Positions 44,386-53,017 of a stretch of DNA of 64,000 bases are shown in pieces. The notes below the pieces were generated by a model. That model did no database searches. It saw only the letters and a program-made list of their open reading frames with translations, and had not been told where the DNA came from. Source of the DNA: Aulosira sp. FACHB-615 (GTDB lineage Bacteria; Cyanobacteriota; Cyanobacteriia; Cyanobacteriales; Nostocaceae); NCBI RefSeq assembly GCF_014698045.1, contig NZ_JACJSE010000030.1, forward strand, positions 1-64,000. The letters are read 5' to 3'. Position 1 is the first letter of the stretch. Every line of letters starts with the position of its first letter. A program made the translations under genes and the position numbers.

Positions 44386-44769
44386 AAAATTCCTAAAAAT
44401 TCTGCACCAGGAACTCAAGCAATCATCTGCCGTCATTTTGGCTAATAGTCAGTATAAGACAGAGCTATGTTAGAGCCTGCTTTTATTGCGTGTATTTGAT
44501 GGTTGTTTGAAGTGGAGTGTGTTTTCTGAGTTTATAGTTTTATCACAAATAATTTACTTGCCTTAATATTTGGCAAAAAAATGTGGAAAATCAAATCTGA
44601 AATAATGATTAATTCCCGTGTAGTTGATTATGTAAGTTTAACTTTTAATCACTACAACTAATGTTCGTTTATATTAGCAGCACCTTATCTTCGTACTTTA
44701 AGCGATCGCAGGTTATCTACAGAAAAACTTAGTGCTGACTACACTTCACTGTCAGGGGCGCATACGTCA
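44386..44769. other. Intergenic region without recognised features
   Basis: A+T-rich gap between mltA and the PIN gene. No open frame with support, no strong hairpin terminator and no dispersed repeat was recognised. One HIP1 site is at about 44702. Confidence 0.5.
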
Positions 44770-44844
44770 TGGATATTAACCAAATTTTAGCTGTATTTAT
44801 TCAGTCGATCATGGGAGTCGCAAGTGTTCAGGATTTTAGTTGAT
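44770..44844 (+). CDS. Possible 24-residue upstream open reading frame
   Basis: ATG 44770 opens a short frame (MDINQILAVFIQSIMG...) ending at TGA 44842, inside the beginning of the PIN gene in another frame. It could be a translated leader whose ribosomes re-initiate at the GTG start of the PIN gene, or a trace of a longer N-terminus lost by frameshift. No family is recognised. Confidence 0.25.
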
Positions 44845-45267
44845 GCCGATTTAATCTTAGATGCTTTGATAAATCGCAACAAATTGACAGAAGATGTCAG
44901 AGAATTACTCGATGGAGTGCATCCATCCATCAAGCTGTATTTAACAGATATTGGCTGGCAAAAAATAGCTGCTTATACTAGCCGCTTGCAAAACAGTCAA
45001 ATTGCGGAAATAGTAATTGACTGGTTACGAGAAAAAATCAACATTTGTATTGTTGACCAACAAATTCTCCAAATAGCACGTTCATCACCATTAAGAGATT
45101 TTGAATCGGCTGTCGAATTTGTTTGTGTTGATGACCAACTTTTAGATGCAATTGTCACACATAAACCGGAGGATTTTGTAGAAGCACCGAATCAACTGTG
45201 GGTTTGGTCTGCGGCTGATTTATGGTTACGGGCTAATTTAGAAAGACAGTTACAAAAATGTCTTTGA
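44824..45267 (+). CDS. PIN-domain protein
   Basis: A 147-residue PIN-fold protein, probably a metal-dependent ribonuclease. The acidic N-terminal motif ILVDADLILDAL (residues 4-15) and the C-terminal LRDFESAVEFVCVDDQLLDA with IVTHKPEDF (about 97-125) supply the expected carboxylates. The start is GTG 44824, supported by GGGAG six bases upstream. No antitoxin gene is adjacent; the next gene on the same strand is a helix-turn-helix regulator 123 bases away. It could be a solitary PIN protein acting in RNA processing. Confidence 0.72.
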   Translation: MFRILVDADLILDALINRNKLTEDVRELLDGVHPSIKLYLTDIGWQKIAAYTSRLQNSQIAEIVIDWLREKINICIVDQQILQIARSSPLRDFESAVEFVCVDDQLLDAIVTHKPEDFVEAPNQLWVWSAADLWLRANLERQLQKCL

Positions 45268-45390
45268 TGTGCCTATGAGCAGTCGTCAAATGCTTAATAG
45301 TGCTTATAAAAAAAGGCGTTAGGGCGAGATTTTTAAGAAAGATAGTTTAAAATAAAGTTTTTTTAGGGATTTTCTAGGCGCAGGTTTTTT

Positions 45391-45780
45391 TTGGTGCTAG
45401 GATCTAGCACTATATATCGAGATAAAAGTGCTGTAGCTGTGAAACAAAAGCCAAAACCGAGGATTGCTTTGCTTCGTGAAAGAGCAGGGCTTACCCAGCT
45501 TGAACTATCGCGTCTTGTAGGCGTAACTGAAAGCACTATTCAAAACTGGGAAAGCGGCAGAACTGGGACAGACCACATTGAAAGAATCATTAGGTTCTGC
45601 AAGGCATTAGATTGTCAAGTAGACGACCTAATAGAATATGTGAACGAACCATTAGAAGAACCTGTAGCCAAACCAAGTTCAATAAATGAAATACATCAGA
45701 TTTTAGGTACTGAGGCTACCACCTCAACCTTAAATTCTGAAAGTGAAGTTGCTCCAAAGCACAAAGCCACGAGTAGCTAA
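45391..45780 (+). CDS. XRE-family helix-turn-helix regulator
   Basis: A DNA-binding protein of up to 129 residues. The HTH is clear: IALLRERAGLTQLELSRLVG then VTESTIQNWESGRTG (about 25-59). The tail is acidic and disordered. The frame opens at TTG 45391; GTG 45439, giving a protein that starts MKQKPKPRIALL, is more likely. The region downstream to 46192 is non-coding. Its target is unknown. Confidence 0.75.
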   Translation: MVLGSSTIYRDKSAVAVKQKPKPRIALLRERAGLTQLELSRLVGVTESTIQNWESGRTGTDHIERIIRFCKALDCQVDDLIEYVNEPLEEPVAKPSSINEIHQILGTEATTSTLNSESEVAPKHKATSS

Positions 45781-45964
45781 CATATTCTTTTTCTAAAAGG
45801 CAACAGGGAACAGGCTAAAAAGTCTGTAATTTTCTATGTTTGATGATTAGTTTTTTCTAATCTCATTCCTAACTAATATAAATTTCTTAGATAAACCGAT
45901 GGGTCATCTGTCAAAGAGTTTTGGCGAGTGATGATCTATCGGTGATTTTTCGTCATTATTTGTG

Positions 45965-46194
45965 AGGACTTACGCAAAAAACGAAAAAATAAGGTTTTAG
46001 AACAGGGTACAGGGGTATGAGGGTGTAATACCAATTTGAAAAATGATTACAACAAATAGGTTACTGAAAAGCTCACCAGTAAGCAATTTCCCAATCCAAA
46101 ATCCAAAATCTAAAATCCAAAATGGTATAAGTATTCAAAACCCTTTCACCCCATACCCTTTCACCCCTACACCCAATCTTGGTACGTAAGTCCT
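45965..46194. repeat. AGGACTTACGCAA element, copy B (larger core)
   Basis: A 230-bp segment bounded by AGGACTTACGCAA and (G)TACGTAAGTCCT in inverted orientation. The interior differs from copies A and C and includes the AATCCAAAATCTAAAATCC array (about 46094-46124). The right end overlaps the stop codon of the deacetylase gene by two bases, so the element appears to have set the 3-prime end of that gene. Confidence 0.65.
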
Positions 46195-46861
46195 ATTTGT
46201 GTTGCCATAAATTGTCTACTGTCACAAACTGATAGCCTTGTTGTAGCAATTGCGGAATTAGGATTTCTATTGTTGCGGCTACATCTTGTCCGCCACAAAC
46301 GCCGTCATGCAAGACGATGAGTGAACCATTTTGTACTTGTTGTAGAACTCGCCGTACTACGGTGTTAATTCCTGGCCTTACCCAGTCTTCTGGGACAACA
46401 CTCCACATGACGGGACGGTAATTCCATTGACGGAAAAATTTTAAAGTTTTGGGTGTAAATAAACCGTTGGGAGGTCGAACATCAACTACCTGTGAGGGGT
46501 TCAGGTTACAAGCGTTGTAAATAGCGGCTTGGGTTGTTTCTAAACTTTCCTTGAGTTCCTTGGGAGTCAGTAAAGGGAAAGAACGATGATCATAACCGTG
46601 TAAACCAATCCAATGGCCTCTGTCGCTGACGGCTTTAGCAACATCTGGTGAACGATTCACACAAGCACCCAACCAAAAAAAACTAGCTGTGATATTGTAG
46701 CGGTCTAAAACTTGTAAAACTTGGGGTGTGTATTGGGGATGGGGGCCATCGTCAAAAGTAAGTGCGATCGCCTTACAATTGCGATCGCCACTCCAAAGAC
46801 AATCAGGAAAGCTCGGTTGAAGAATCCGATAGATTAAAGGAAACGAGAAAGCAAACTGCAT
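46193..46861 (-). CDS. Polysaccharide deacetylase (NodB homology)
   Basis: A 222-residue carbohydrate esterase family 4 enzyme that removes acetyl groups from N-acetyl sugars of peptidoglycan or other polysaccharide. The catalytic/metal motif LTFDDGPHPQYTPQVL (about 33-48) supplies the Asp-Asp pair, and the zinc H-x3-5-H motif appears as LHGYDHRSFP (about 83-92). The C-terminal LHDG motif (near 189) is also intact. No signal peptide is evident. The stop codon lies at the edge of a repeat element. Confidence 0.9.
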   Translation of the reverse strand: MQFAFSFPLIYRILQPSFPDCLWSGDRNCKAIALTFDDGPHPQYTPQVLQVLDRYNITASFFWLGACVNRSPDVAKAVSDRGHWIGLHGYDHRSFPLLTPKELKESLETTQAAIYNACNLNPSQVVDVRPPNGLFTPKTLKFFRQWNYRPVMWSVVPEDWVRPGINTVVRRVLQQVQNGSLIVLHDGVCGGQDVAATIEILIPQLLQQGYQFVTVDNLWQHK

Positions 46862-46894
46862 TACTAATTTTTCGTAGCTTTCCCCAGTCTAGTC

Positions 46895-47293
46895 TCAATT
46901 TAACGATTTAAGGTGAGCCACGAAATCTACATGAAAAGCCTTACCTTGAAAATCTTCTGCTGATGCTTCAAATAACCCTGAAACAGAAAATCCTTGCTGC
47001 TGCAACCATAATCGCACCCACTCTAAAAGTTCTGCTTTGGAAAAATCCTCTGTCCTGACTACAATTTCTGTTCCATCAATAAGATAAGAATTATCACCAA
47101 GTTTTTTCAACAACTTCTTTTCAAACTCATCAAAATCAGATTCATCTTCTAGATTATTTGGATTACCTAAAGCATCTAGAGTTAACCAGAGAGCTTCGTC
47201 ATTGTAACTACCATCATCTGGAAGTAAGTAAACATCTTCCCAGATTTGACGTTCTTGCTCCCAGATATGAGGGATGTAGTACTTCCAATTCAT
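46895..47293 (-). CDS. Conserved hypothetical acidic protein
   Basis: A 132-residue acidic soluble protein of unknown function, rich in Asp, Glu and Trp (for example WEQERQIWEDVYLLPDDGSY, about 11-30). It begins MNWKYYIPHIWE. It is on the same strand as the deacetylase and 33 bases upstream of it, so co-transcription is possible. No catalytic or membrane motif is seen. Confidence 0.6.
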   Translation of the reverse strand: MNWKYYIPHIWEQERQIWEDVYLLPDDGSYNDEALWLTLDALGNPNNLEDESDFDEFEKKLLKKLGDNSYLIDGTEIVVRTEDFSKAELLEWVRLWLQQQGFSVSGLFEASAEDFQGKAFHVDFVAHLKSLN

Positions 47294-47389
47294 ATTTGAG
47301 ACTTTAGAGACAATTTATACATTAAATCTTAAGTAGTGGACAGACACAGAGAAAAAACCTTTGCGCCTTTGCGCCTTTGCGTGAGCATT

Positions 47390-49885
47390 TCACTGCACCA
47401 AAGCTCTAACATCATTTGCCGAATCTAATTGTAATGCGGTAGCAACGATCGCCTCGGCTTGAGCTACAGTTAATTTTGCGATCGCTTGTTTAATGATCCC
47501 GATAGCTTGGGGATTAACGCTCAATTCATCTAACCCCAAACCTAATAATATTCCGGCGGCGCTTGGATCTGCGGCTAATTCTCCACATAATCCTACCCAA
47601 ATTCCGGCGGCGTGGGCTGCTTTAACAGTTCGTTGAATCATTCGCAATACAGCAGGGTGTAAGGCATCGGCTAAATACGCTACTCTGGGGTTAGTGCGAT
47701 CGCCTGCCATGACATACTGACTTAAATCATTTGTCCCAATACTGAAAAAGTTAACTTCCGCCGCTAAGTTATCAGCGATGGCGACAGCCGCCGGGACTTC
47801 AATCATTACACCCACTGGGAGATTTTCATCAAAAGAAATACCAGCTTGCCGCAATTGTGCCTGTACTTCCCCTAAAATTGCCTTAGCTGCTCGTACTTCT
47901 GTGACACTAGCAATCATCGGGAACATCACCTTAATTTTGTGTTCCGCACTGGCGCGTAAAATGGCTCTTAACTGAGTTTTAAATAAATCTGGATGATCTA
48001 AACAAAAACGAATCCCCCGCCAGCCTAAGAAGGGGTTAGCTTCAGAAAAGTTGAATCGCAAATAAGGTAATGGCTTGTCACCGCCAACATCAAGGGTGCG
48101 GATAATTAGCGGACGGTTATCTAAAACTTGGGCGATCGCCTGATACACTGCTAGTTGTTCTTCTTCTGTGGGTGCGGTGTTTCTCCCTAAATACAAAAAC
48201 TCCGTCCGCAACAGTCCCACACCTTCCGCACCACCAGCCACCGCCGCTTGGACATCTGCAATACTACCAATATTGGCGAGGATATTGATTTGTTTGCCAT
48301 CACGGGTAATTGCTGGTTGATGCGCCTTGGCGAGTGCTTCTTGTTTAGCAGTTTGCCAAGCTTCTCGTTTAGCCTCCAATGCACCGAGAATATCTGCTTC
48401 TGGTTCTACCCAAGCTTTACCGCTTTCACCATCCAACGCCATCAAAGTACCATCTTGCAAGCGCAGCACTTCAGGATTGACACCCAAAACGGCGGGAATC
48501 CCCAATGTCCGCGCAATAATGGCGCTGTGGGATGTAGCACTTCCTGACACTGTACAAATACCGAGTACCTTACTGGGGTCTAACCCGGCTGTATCGGAAG
48601 GTGTCAAATCTGTGGCTAGTAAAATTGCAGGTTCGGCAAGGTACAAACTACTAGCAGCACTTCCGGCTAACAGTCGCAGCACTCTTTGTCCCACATCCAC
48701 CACATCTTCGACACGTTCTTTTAAATACGCATCATCTAAAGTGCGGTAGGAAGTTGCAACTTCATCCACTGCGGCTTGCCAAGCTGCTTCGGCATTGAGG
48801 TGATGTTCCATGATGCGTTGCTGTACAGTTTCCAACAACACAGGGTCTTCTAAAAATAGTAAATGAGCATCAAAAATAGCGGCTTCCGTGTCACCGATTT
48901 GCAAAGTTGCTTGGGAAAAGATTGTCTGAATTTCTTGTTGTGCGGTGTGAATAGCTGCTTGTAAACGCTGCAATTCTGCTTCTGGGTCGTTGACGTGGTA
49001 TTGTGTTACTGTCACCGGAGCAGGTTGATAATGAATTACAGGTGCGATCGCAACTCCGGGAGAAGCCGCAATTCCTGAAAGTTCGCCATGAGTCGCTGCT
49101 GTTGCTTCTGGCTGGACTGCTGGCGGCAAGACAACAGCTGTATTATCTTCACCAAAGTTATTCGCAAATAAAGTTTGTAATGCCGCTAGTGCTGCATCTG
49201 CATCAATACCAGTCGCAGTAATTAAAACTTCATGTCCTTGACGCACTCCCAAAGTTGTCACTTGGTTAATACTGTCACCCCGAACAACGGCAGTATTTCT
49301 GGTTAAATTCTGCACATGAATGCGAGATTGAAATTTTGCGGCTGTGGCGACAAACTGCGCCGCCGGACGCGCATGTAAGCCTAAACGATTGCTCACAGTC
49401 AGCCGAATTTCTCGATTCGGATAAGCAGTACTTGTTATTGCTTGTGTATTAATGCTGCTAACAAATGTTGTATTAGTAATGCCTAATTGTGTGGCTTTGG
49501 CGTTTAATGCTCCTCTGGCTTCTGCTATTACCTGCTGGATATTTTTACCTATAGCGGCTGCAACGGTAGCGGCGATCGCACCTTCAACCAATGGTGCTTC
49601 ACAGAGGTATACTTTTTCTTGGTGTGCTTCTGGCAGAAACTCCACAGCCATTTCTGCATTCATGACCGCACTACCAAGATCCATCAATACTAATACACCA
49701 TCATCGCTAAATACAGATGCGATCGCCTCATAAATCTTCAGCGCATCCGTACCAAGTGGGTTTTCCGCATCATCAATACCAGCCGCCACCGCAATCGCAA
49801 CTTTGCCCTGAACCATTTGTGCAGCAAGTTCCTGCACACCCAGAGCCAATTGTTTACTATGAGAAACGATAACTATTCCGACCAC
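47390..49885 (-). CDS. dhaM: DhaM-HPr-enzyme I fusion phosphotransferase
   Basis: An 831-residue fusion of three phosphotransferase-system modules. The DhaM (EIIA-Man-like) domain is at 1-130 with phospho-accepting His9 (VIVSHSKQL). HPr is at about 159-245 with His171 in LGLHARPAAQ. Enzyme I is at about 268-831, with the active His453 in SGSATSHSAI and PEP-binding motifs GLLRTEFLYLG and EVPAAVAIAD. By family knowledge it passes phosphate from PEP to a dihydroxyacetone kinase (DhaK/DhaL). No dhaK or dhaL is found in this window. It may also be annotated ptsP. Confidence 0.9.
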   Translation of the reverse strand: MVGIVIVSHSKQLALGVQELAAQMVQGKVAIAVAAGIDDAENPLGTDALKIYEAIASVFSDDGVLVLMDLGSAVMNAEMAVEFLPEAHQEKVYLCEAPLVEGAIAATVAAAIGKNIQQVIAEARGALNAKATQLGITNTTFVSSINTQAITSTAYPNREIRLTVSNRLGLHARPAAQFVATAAKFQSRIHVQNLTRNTAVVRGDSINQVTTLGVRQGHEVLITATGIDADAALAALQTLFANNFGEDNTAVVLPPAVQPEATAATHGELSGIAASPGVAIAPVIHYQPAPVTVTQYHVNDPEAELQRLQAAIHTAQQEIQTIFSQATLQIGDTEAAIFDAHLLFLEDPVLLETVQQRIMEHHLNAEAAWQAAVDEVATSYRTLDDAYLKERVEDVVDVGQRVLRLLAGSAASSLYLAEPAILLATDLTPSDTAGLDPSKVLGICTVSGSATSHSAIIARTLGIPAVLGVNPEVLRLQDGTLMALDGESGKAWVEPEADILGALEAKREAWQTAKQEALAKAHQPAITRDGKQINILANIGSIADVQAAVAGGAEGVGLLRTEFLYLGRNTAPTEEEQLAVYQAIAQVLDNRPLIIRTLDVGGDKPLPYLRFNFSEANPFLGWRGIRFCLDHPDLFKTQLRAILRASAEHKIKVMFPMIASVTEVRAAKAILGEVQAQLRQAGISFDENLPVGVMIEVPAAVAIADNLAAEVNFFSIGTNDLSQYVMAGDRTNPRVAYLADALHPAVLRMIQRTVKAAHAAGIWVGLCGELAADPSAAGILLGLGLDELSVNPQAIGIIKQAIAKLTVAQAEAIVATALQLDSANDVRALVQ

Positions 49886-50037
49886 TGCAACACCATCAAC
49901 CTTGTTGAGAGTCTGAGATTGAGCAAGCTACTCGTTGCAGTCCAAAATAACATCAATATTTCATTTCCCTTACAATTGTCCAGAAATCTTTAGAATGAGG
50001 CGTTGTATCTGGGGGAGGGATGCGAGCAGAGTTGATT

Positions 50038-50155
50038 AAAACTTACGCAATAACTCTCTCAAACTCTTATAACTTCGTGTCCTACCCTGCGGGAAGCCGC
50101 TATCGCGTCTATGCGTCCTTTGCGGTTCATTTTTTTATACTTTTGCGTAAGTCCT
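50038..50155. repeat. AGGACTTACGCAA element, copy C
   Basis: A 118-bp element ending TTGCGTAAGTCCT on the right with a decayed left end (AAAACTTACGCAA). The core is the reverse complement of copy A at 37647-37763, including the TTCGTGTCCTACCC and GCGTCTATGCGTCC stretches. It fills most of the 331-bp gap between dhaM and the RelE module. Confidence 0.75.
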
Positions 50156-50216
50156 GTTTATATTCAGAAACAAACTAAAGTATCAATAGCATGGCTAAGA
50201 TTAAATTTAACTAGCT

Positions 50217-50480
50217 CTATTTGCGGCGATAAACATCTTTACGATGACTAATTTTAACGACTTTAACTATTAATAAATCATCTTTAATCTCGTATAATAT
50301 ACGATACTTACCCACGCGAACACGATAGGTATCTTCTTCACCCTCTAACTTAACCACGCCATTAGGACGAGGATTGTTGGATAACTCTTGAATTTTTTCT
50401 TCAATTTTAACTTTAATATCTTCAGGTAGCTTTTTTAATTGTTTAGCTGCCCTGGTTGTAATTTCTATTTGATAAATCAT
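50217..50480 (-). CDS. RelE/ParE-family toxin
   Basis: An 87-residue RelE-superfamily protein: MIYQIEITTRAAKQLKKLPE at the start, GVVKLEGEEDTYRVRVGKYR at about 41-60 and ILYEIKDDLLIVKVVKISHR at about 61-80 give the standard beta-alpha-alpha-beta order with the conserved basic residues. It probably cleaves mRNA at the ribosome or targets gyrase. Its start overlaps the antitoxin stop by 4 bases (ATGA). Confidence 0.9.
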   Translation of the reverse strand: MIYQIEITTRAAKQLKKLPEDIKVKIEEKIQELSNNPRPNGVVKLEGEEDTYRVRVGKYRILYEIKDDLLIVKVVKISHRKDVYRRK

Positions 50481-50677
50481 GCACTCTCTTGCTTATATTG
50501 CTCCCAAGAGATAGTAGTATCATTTTTCGCAGCATAAATATCTTGAATATCCTCTTCATCTTCATTTTTACGAATTTTTAGTAACTCTAAAACATCTTCT
50601 AAAGTGTCGTCATAAGCTTGTTCTAATTCTTCATAAATAGCTTTGAGTAATGCTTGTCTAGTTTTTGTCGGTTGCAT
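50477..50677 (-). CDS. Antitoxin of the RelE-type module
   Basis: An acidic 66-residue protein (MQPTKTRQALLKAIYEELEQ at the start) that matches small cyanobacterial antitoxins encoded upstream of RelE genes. ATG 50677 is preferred over ATG 50689 because GAGGT lies at the right distance before it. The C-terminal DTTISWEQYKQ is the probable toxin-binding tail. It has no obvious RHH or HTH motif, so it may not bind DNA alone. Confidence 0.78.
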   Translation of the reverse strand: MQPTKTRQALLKAIYEELEQAYDDTLEDVLELLKIRKNEDEEDIQDIYAAKNDTTISWEQYKQESA

Positions 50678-50819
50678 GATATACCTCATTACTTGCTTTT
50701 TATCGCTGATATTTACACCATTATTATGGTCTTTCTCTAGTTTACCAATAGATTTAGAATATCTAGTTGCGATCGCACTGAAAATAGTAGTTATATAAAC
50801 TACAGTCTGATTCTTAGCC

Positions 50820-51302
50820 TTAAAAAATCTGGTATCTTCGATAGCAAGCGATGACTAAAGCTAAACATCTTAGATACATCAACATTAATATTGTGGAAAA
50901 ACAGCGTACTGCCCATGTCTCAAAAGGCATTTGGTGAATGGCTACTAAAATAAAACCTAACCACCAAAAGAGCAATGTATATATATTACTAGCCTGAATA
51001 ATAAATTTCATCCATTTAGGACATTGTGATGAAGTGATTTTCCAAGTGCTATCGCTTTCCCTTTGTTCAAGATATGTGTCTCTGTCAGAATTACCATATT
51101 TCATCTGACGGTTAATATACCAAATGAAAAGTGACAGCAATATTATTCCTAACTGTAAGCAACTTAGTACAACTCCAAAGGAGTTTAAATCAATGACTGA
51201 GAGCAACAAAGACAATATATGTACTATCAAACTACTAATCAGTCCGACTGTGGCATAAATTTTTAAGAATTTTAGAGCAACACTTAAATTAAACGATGCC
51301 AT
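50820..51302 (-). CDS. Small integral membrane protein, unknown function
   Basis: A 160-residue protein with four apparent membrane segments (about 11-34, 42-62, 103-122 and 131-152) and a short charged loop between the second and third (MKYGNSDRDTYLEQRESDST). It is not recognised. It lies between the RelE module and the relic toxin-antitoxin region on the same strand. Confidence 0.5.
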   Translation of the reverse strand: MASFNLSVALKFLKIYATVGLISSLIVHILSLLLSVIDLNSFGVVLSCLQLGIILLSLFIWYINRQMKYGNSDRDTYLEQRESDSTWKITSSQCPKWMKFIIQASNIYTLLFWWLGFILVAIHQMPFETWAVRCFSTILMLMYLRCLALVIACYRRYQIF

Positions 51303-51389
51303 ACATAAATTAGCTAAAATACAGGTTTTTCTTCACTTATTCTTCCACCACTTTTATCAAATCTTCAATTGTCACTTCAAAAGAAATGG

Positions 51390-51466
51390 TAGGTTGGGTG
51401 AAGCGACAGCGTAACCCAACAAAATTTTGATTATGTTGGGTTTCATTTCATTCCACCCAACCTACA
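51390..51466. repeat. GTAGGTTGGGT inverted repeat
   Basis: Ends GTAGGTTGGGT and ACCCAACCTAC are inverted, with inner GTAACCCAACA / TGTTGGGTTTC arms. The same GCGTAACCCAACAAAA motif appears near 57633. It is a non-coding foldable element in the gap before the DUF5615 gene. Confidence 0.65.
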
Positions 51467-51482
51467 CATCTGAACCTCTCTC

Positions 51483-51600
51483 TACGTAGGAACTTTTACA
51501 ATTGAAGCGATCGCACTTACCAAACGAGTAAAACGTTCTTCTCTCAATTCATCTATACAGGCATTAATATCAAAGTTAGCTGGTAATTCTGCGTCTACAA
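51483..51600 (-). pseudogene. Chimeric relic of a PIN toxin-antitoxin module
   Basis: 51483-51533 matches the last codons of the PIN toxin at 52583-53017 (both contain ACAATTGAAGCGATCGCACT), and 51534-51600 matches the C-terminal codons of its antitoxin at 53017-53292 (both contain CTGGTAATTCTGCGTCTAC). The toxin 3-prime end is thus joined directly to the antitoxin 3-prime part, about 1.4 kb of the module being deleted or never copied. A CCGATTTCTTGAAGAAGTCGG palindrome follows at 51609-51629. Confidence 0.8.
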
Positions 51601-51677
51601 CTAAAACACCGATTTCTTGAAGAAGTCGGAGATTTGAACCATTATCAACGCCGCCTCGTCCATAGAAAATTAATTTT

Positions 51678-52037
51678 TTAGATGGGAATCCAGTCTAGTT
51701 TATCAATCCACTCTTCTGCTTCTGTCACTTGCCAGATGATATAAATTGTTTCTGCCCAGCTACTAAGATTACCACTAGAACGTAACCAAACTAGCCCCCA
51801 AATATGCCCTCCATCACTCCAGTGTTTTTCTAAATGTCCAGGCATACTTTTACGATTGTCTGTAATTAATAACCTTTCGGATAATTCTAGATACTTTAAT
51901 ATATCTGGATCAAGTGTACCTAATGGTGGTGCATTGGCCTCGCCTACACGTAAAATATCTATTGTTGAATCAAAGCGCAAAACGGCAGTCTTTAGCTTAG
52001 GTGGCAAATTTTCATCTAAAAGAAAACGTATCTTCAC
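51678..52037 (-). CDS. DUF5615 PIN-like toxin
   Basis: A 119-residue DUF5615 protein: RFLLDENLPPKLKTAVLRFD at residues 4-23 provides the first acidic pair, and YLELSERLLITDNRKSMPGH at about 49-68 the second. It overlaps the upstream DUF433 gene by 4 bases. It differs clearly from the DUF5615 protein at 13092, so the two loci are separate lineages rather than a recent duplication. Confidence 0.8.
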   Translation of the reverse strand: MKIRFLLDENLPPKLKTAVLRFDSTIDILRVGEANAPPLGTLDPDILKYLELSERLLITDNRKSMPGHLEKHWSDGGHIWGLVWLRSSGNLSSWAETIYIIWQVTEAEEWIDKLDWIPI

Positions 52038-52417
52038 GCGCGGTTGAGTAACTCCTGTTCACGTTGTGCTTTAAATGCTTTTAAACGTTGCATTAAAGGA
52101 GAAGGATTAGCTAAAGATTCTTGATAGCGTTGTTCTTGCCACTTAGATAACCGCAACATATAAGCATCTATTTCTGTACGATTTTGCAGGTAATAGGTAA
52201 GCGTCGCGTAAATTTTTTCCAAATTAAGAGAAGGCAATTCTTCTAGAATCTCCTCTGACGAATATCCTTGCAGGTAATATTGAATTACATGATCAATGCC
52301 AATGCGATGTCCTTTAATTCGGATGTCATCTGGATTTAGAAATTCAAAATAATCTTCTAGTTGCATTTGTTTACGAGTGATTAAAGAAATGGTAGCCTTG
52401 ATGATGTTGGGTTCCAT
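52034..52417 (-). CDS. DUF433 antitoxin, long form
   Basis: A 127-residue DUF433 protein with core IRIKGHRIGIDHVIQYYLQG (about 32-51) and the ELPSLNLEKIYATLTYYLQN helix pair (about 59-78). The C-terminal extension after residue 80 is basic and helical. ATG 52366 (residue 18) is a plausible alternative start since homology begins just after it. It is paired with the DUF5615 gene in the usual order. Confidence 0.8.
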   Translation of the reverse strand: MEPNIIKATISLITRKQMQLEDYFEFLNPDDIRIKGHRIGIDHVIQYYLQGYSSEEILEELPSLNLEKIYATLTYYLQNRTEIDAYMLRLSKWQEQRYQESLANPSPLMQRLKAFKAQREQELLNRA

Positions 52418-52463
52418 TGAATTCCAACCAACATATACCTTTATTTTATTCTATCTACAAACA

Positions 52464-52583
52464 GCGATCGCCTACCATAAAACCATCGTATCTTGATTGT
52501 TGATGAGAGCGATCGCCTACCATAAAACCATCGTATCTTGATTGTTGATGAGAGCGATCGCCAAGCGCAAAACCATTTTTTGC
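52464..52583. repeat. 45-bp tandem repeat starting with HIP1
   Basis: Two perfect 45-bp units begin at 52464 and 52509 (each GCGATCGCCTACCATAAAAC then CATCGTATCTTGATTGTTGA), and a third partial unit at 52554. A related unit (GATTCGCCTACTGCAAAACC) is at 53338-53391 on the other side of the PIN module in the same orientation. Confidence 0.9.
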
Positions 52584-53017
52584 TACGTAGGGACTTGTAC
52601 AATTGAAGCGATCGCACTTCCCAAACGAGTAAAATGATTTGGATTTAATGTTAGTAAAATATCTACTTGGGCTTTTAATGCAGCTTGAGCAATTAAAGCA
52701 TCGAAAATAGCGCCACCAGGAAGGTTTAAAGTTGCCATTTGAGCGATCGCATTTTGATAATCTTGGACAACTAGTGGAACTCCTTCTAAATACTGTAGTA
52801 TATCTACAACTATGCTTTGAGCTTGTTGAGGACTGATACGTGGTTGAACAGGTAAGCGTGTGATGACAGAATATGTTTCAGCTAAACTGTGCGTTGAAAT
52901 AAACCCTTGAATTTGCCCAGATTTTGCAGATTGAATCTTAGTAAAACAAACCGAATGTTGTGGGTGATTGACAATTATTGCAGGAACTAAGGCTGAAGTA
53001 TCAAACAAAACTTTCAT
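52583..53017 (-). CDS. PIN-domain toxin (VapC-like)
   Basis: A 144-residue PIN nuclease. Asp6 in KVLFDTSALV, Glu47 in HSLAETYSVI and Asp104 in GAIFDALIAQAAL are the expected metal-binding acids; the C-terminal LLTLNPNHFTRL replaces the usual T-x-N-x-x-D-F with histidine. Its start codon overlaps the antitoxin stop (TAATG). The module is flanked on both sides by copies of the 45-bp HIP1 repeat, and a relic copy lies 1.1 kb to the left. Confidence 0.85.
   Translation of the reverse strand: MKVLFDTSALVPAIIVNHPQHSVCFTKIQSAKSGQIQGFISTHSLAETYSVITRLPVQPRISPQQAQSIVVDILQYLEGVPLVVQDYQNAIAQMATLNLPGGAIFDALIAQAALKAQVDILLTLNPNHFTRLGSAIASIVQVPT

Noticed and set aside
52464..52583. Possible CRISPR array (45-bp repeats)
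   Set aside because: The units are directly adjacent with no spacers and no cas genes are present.
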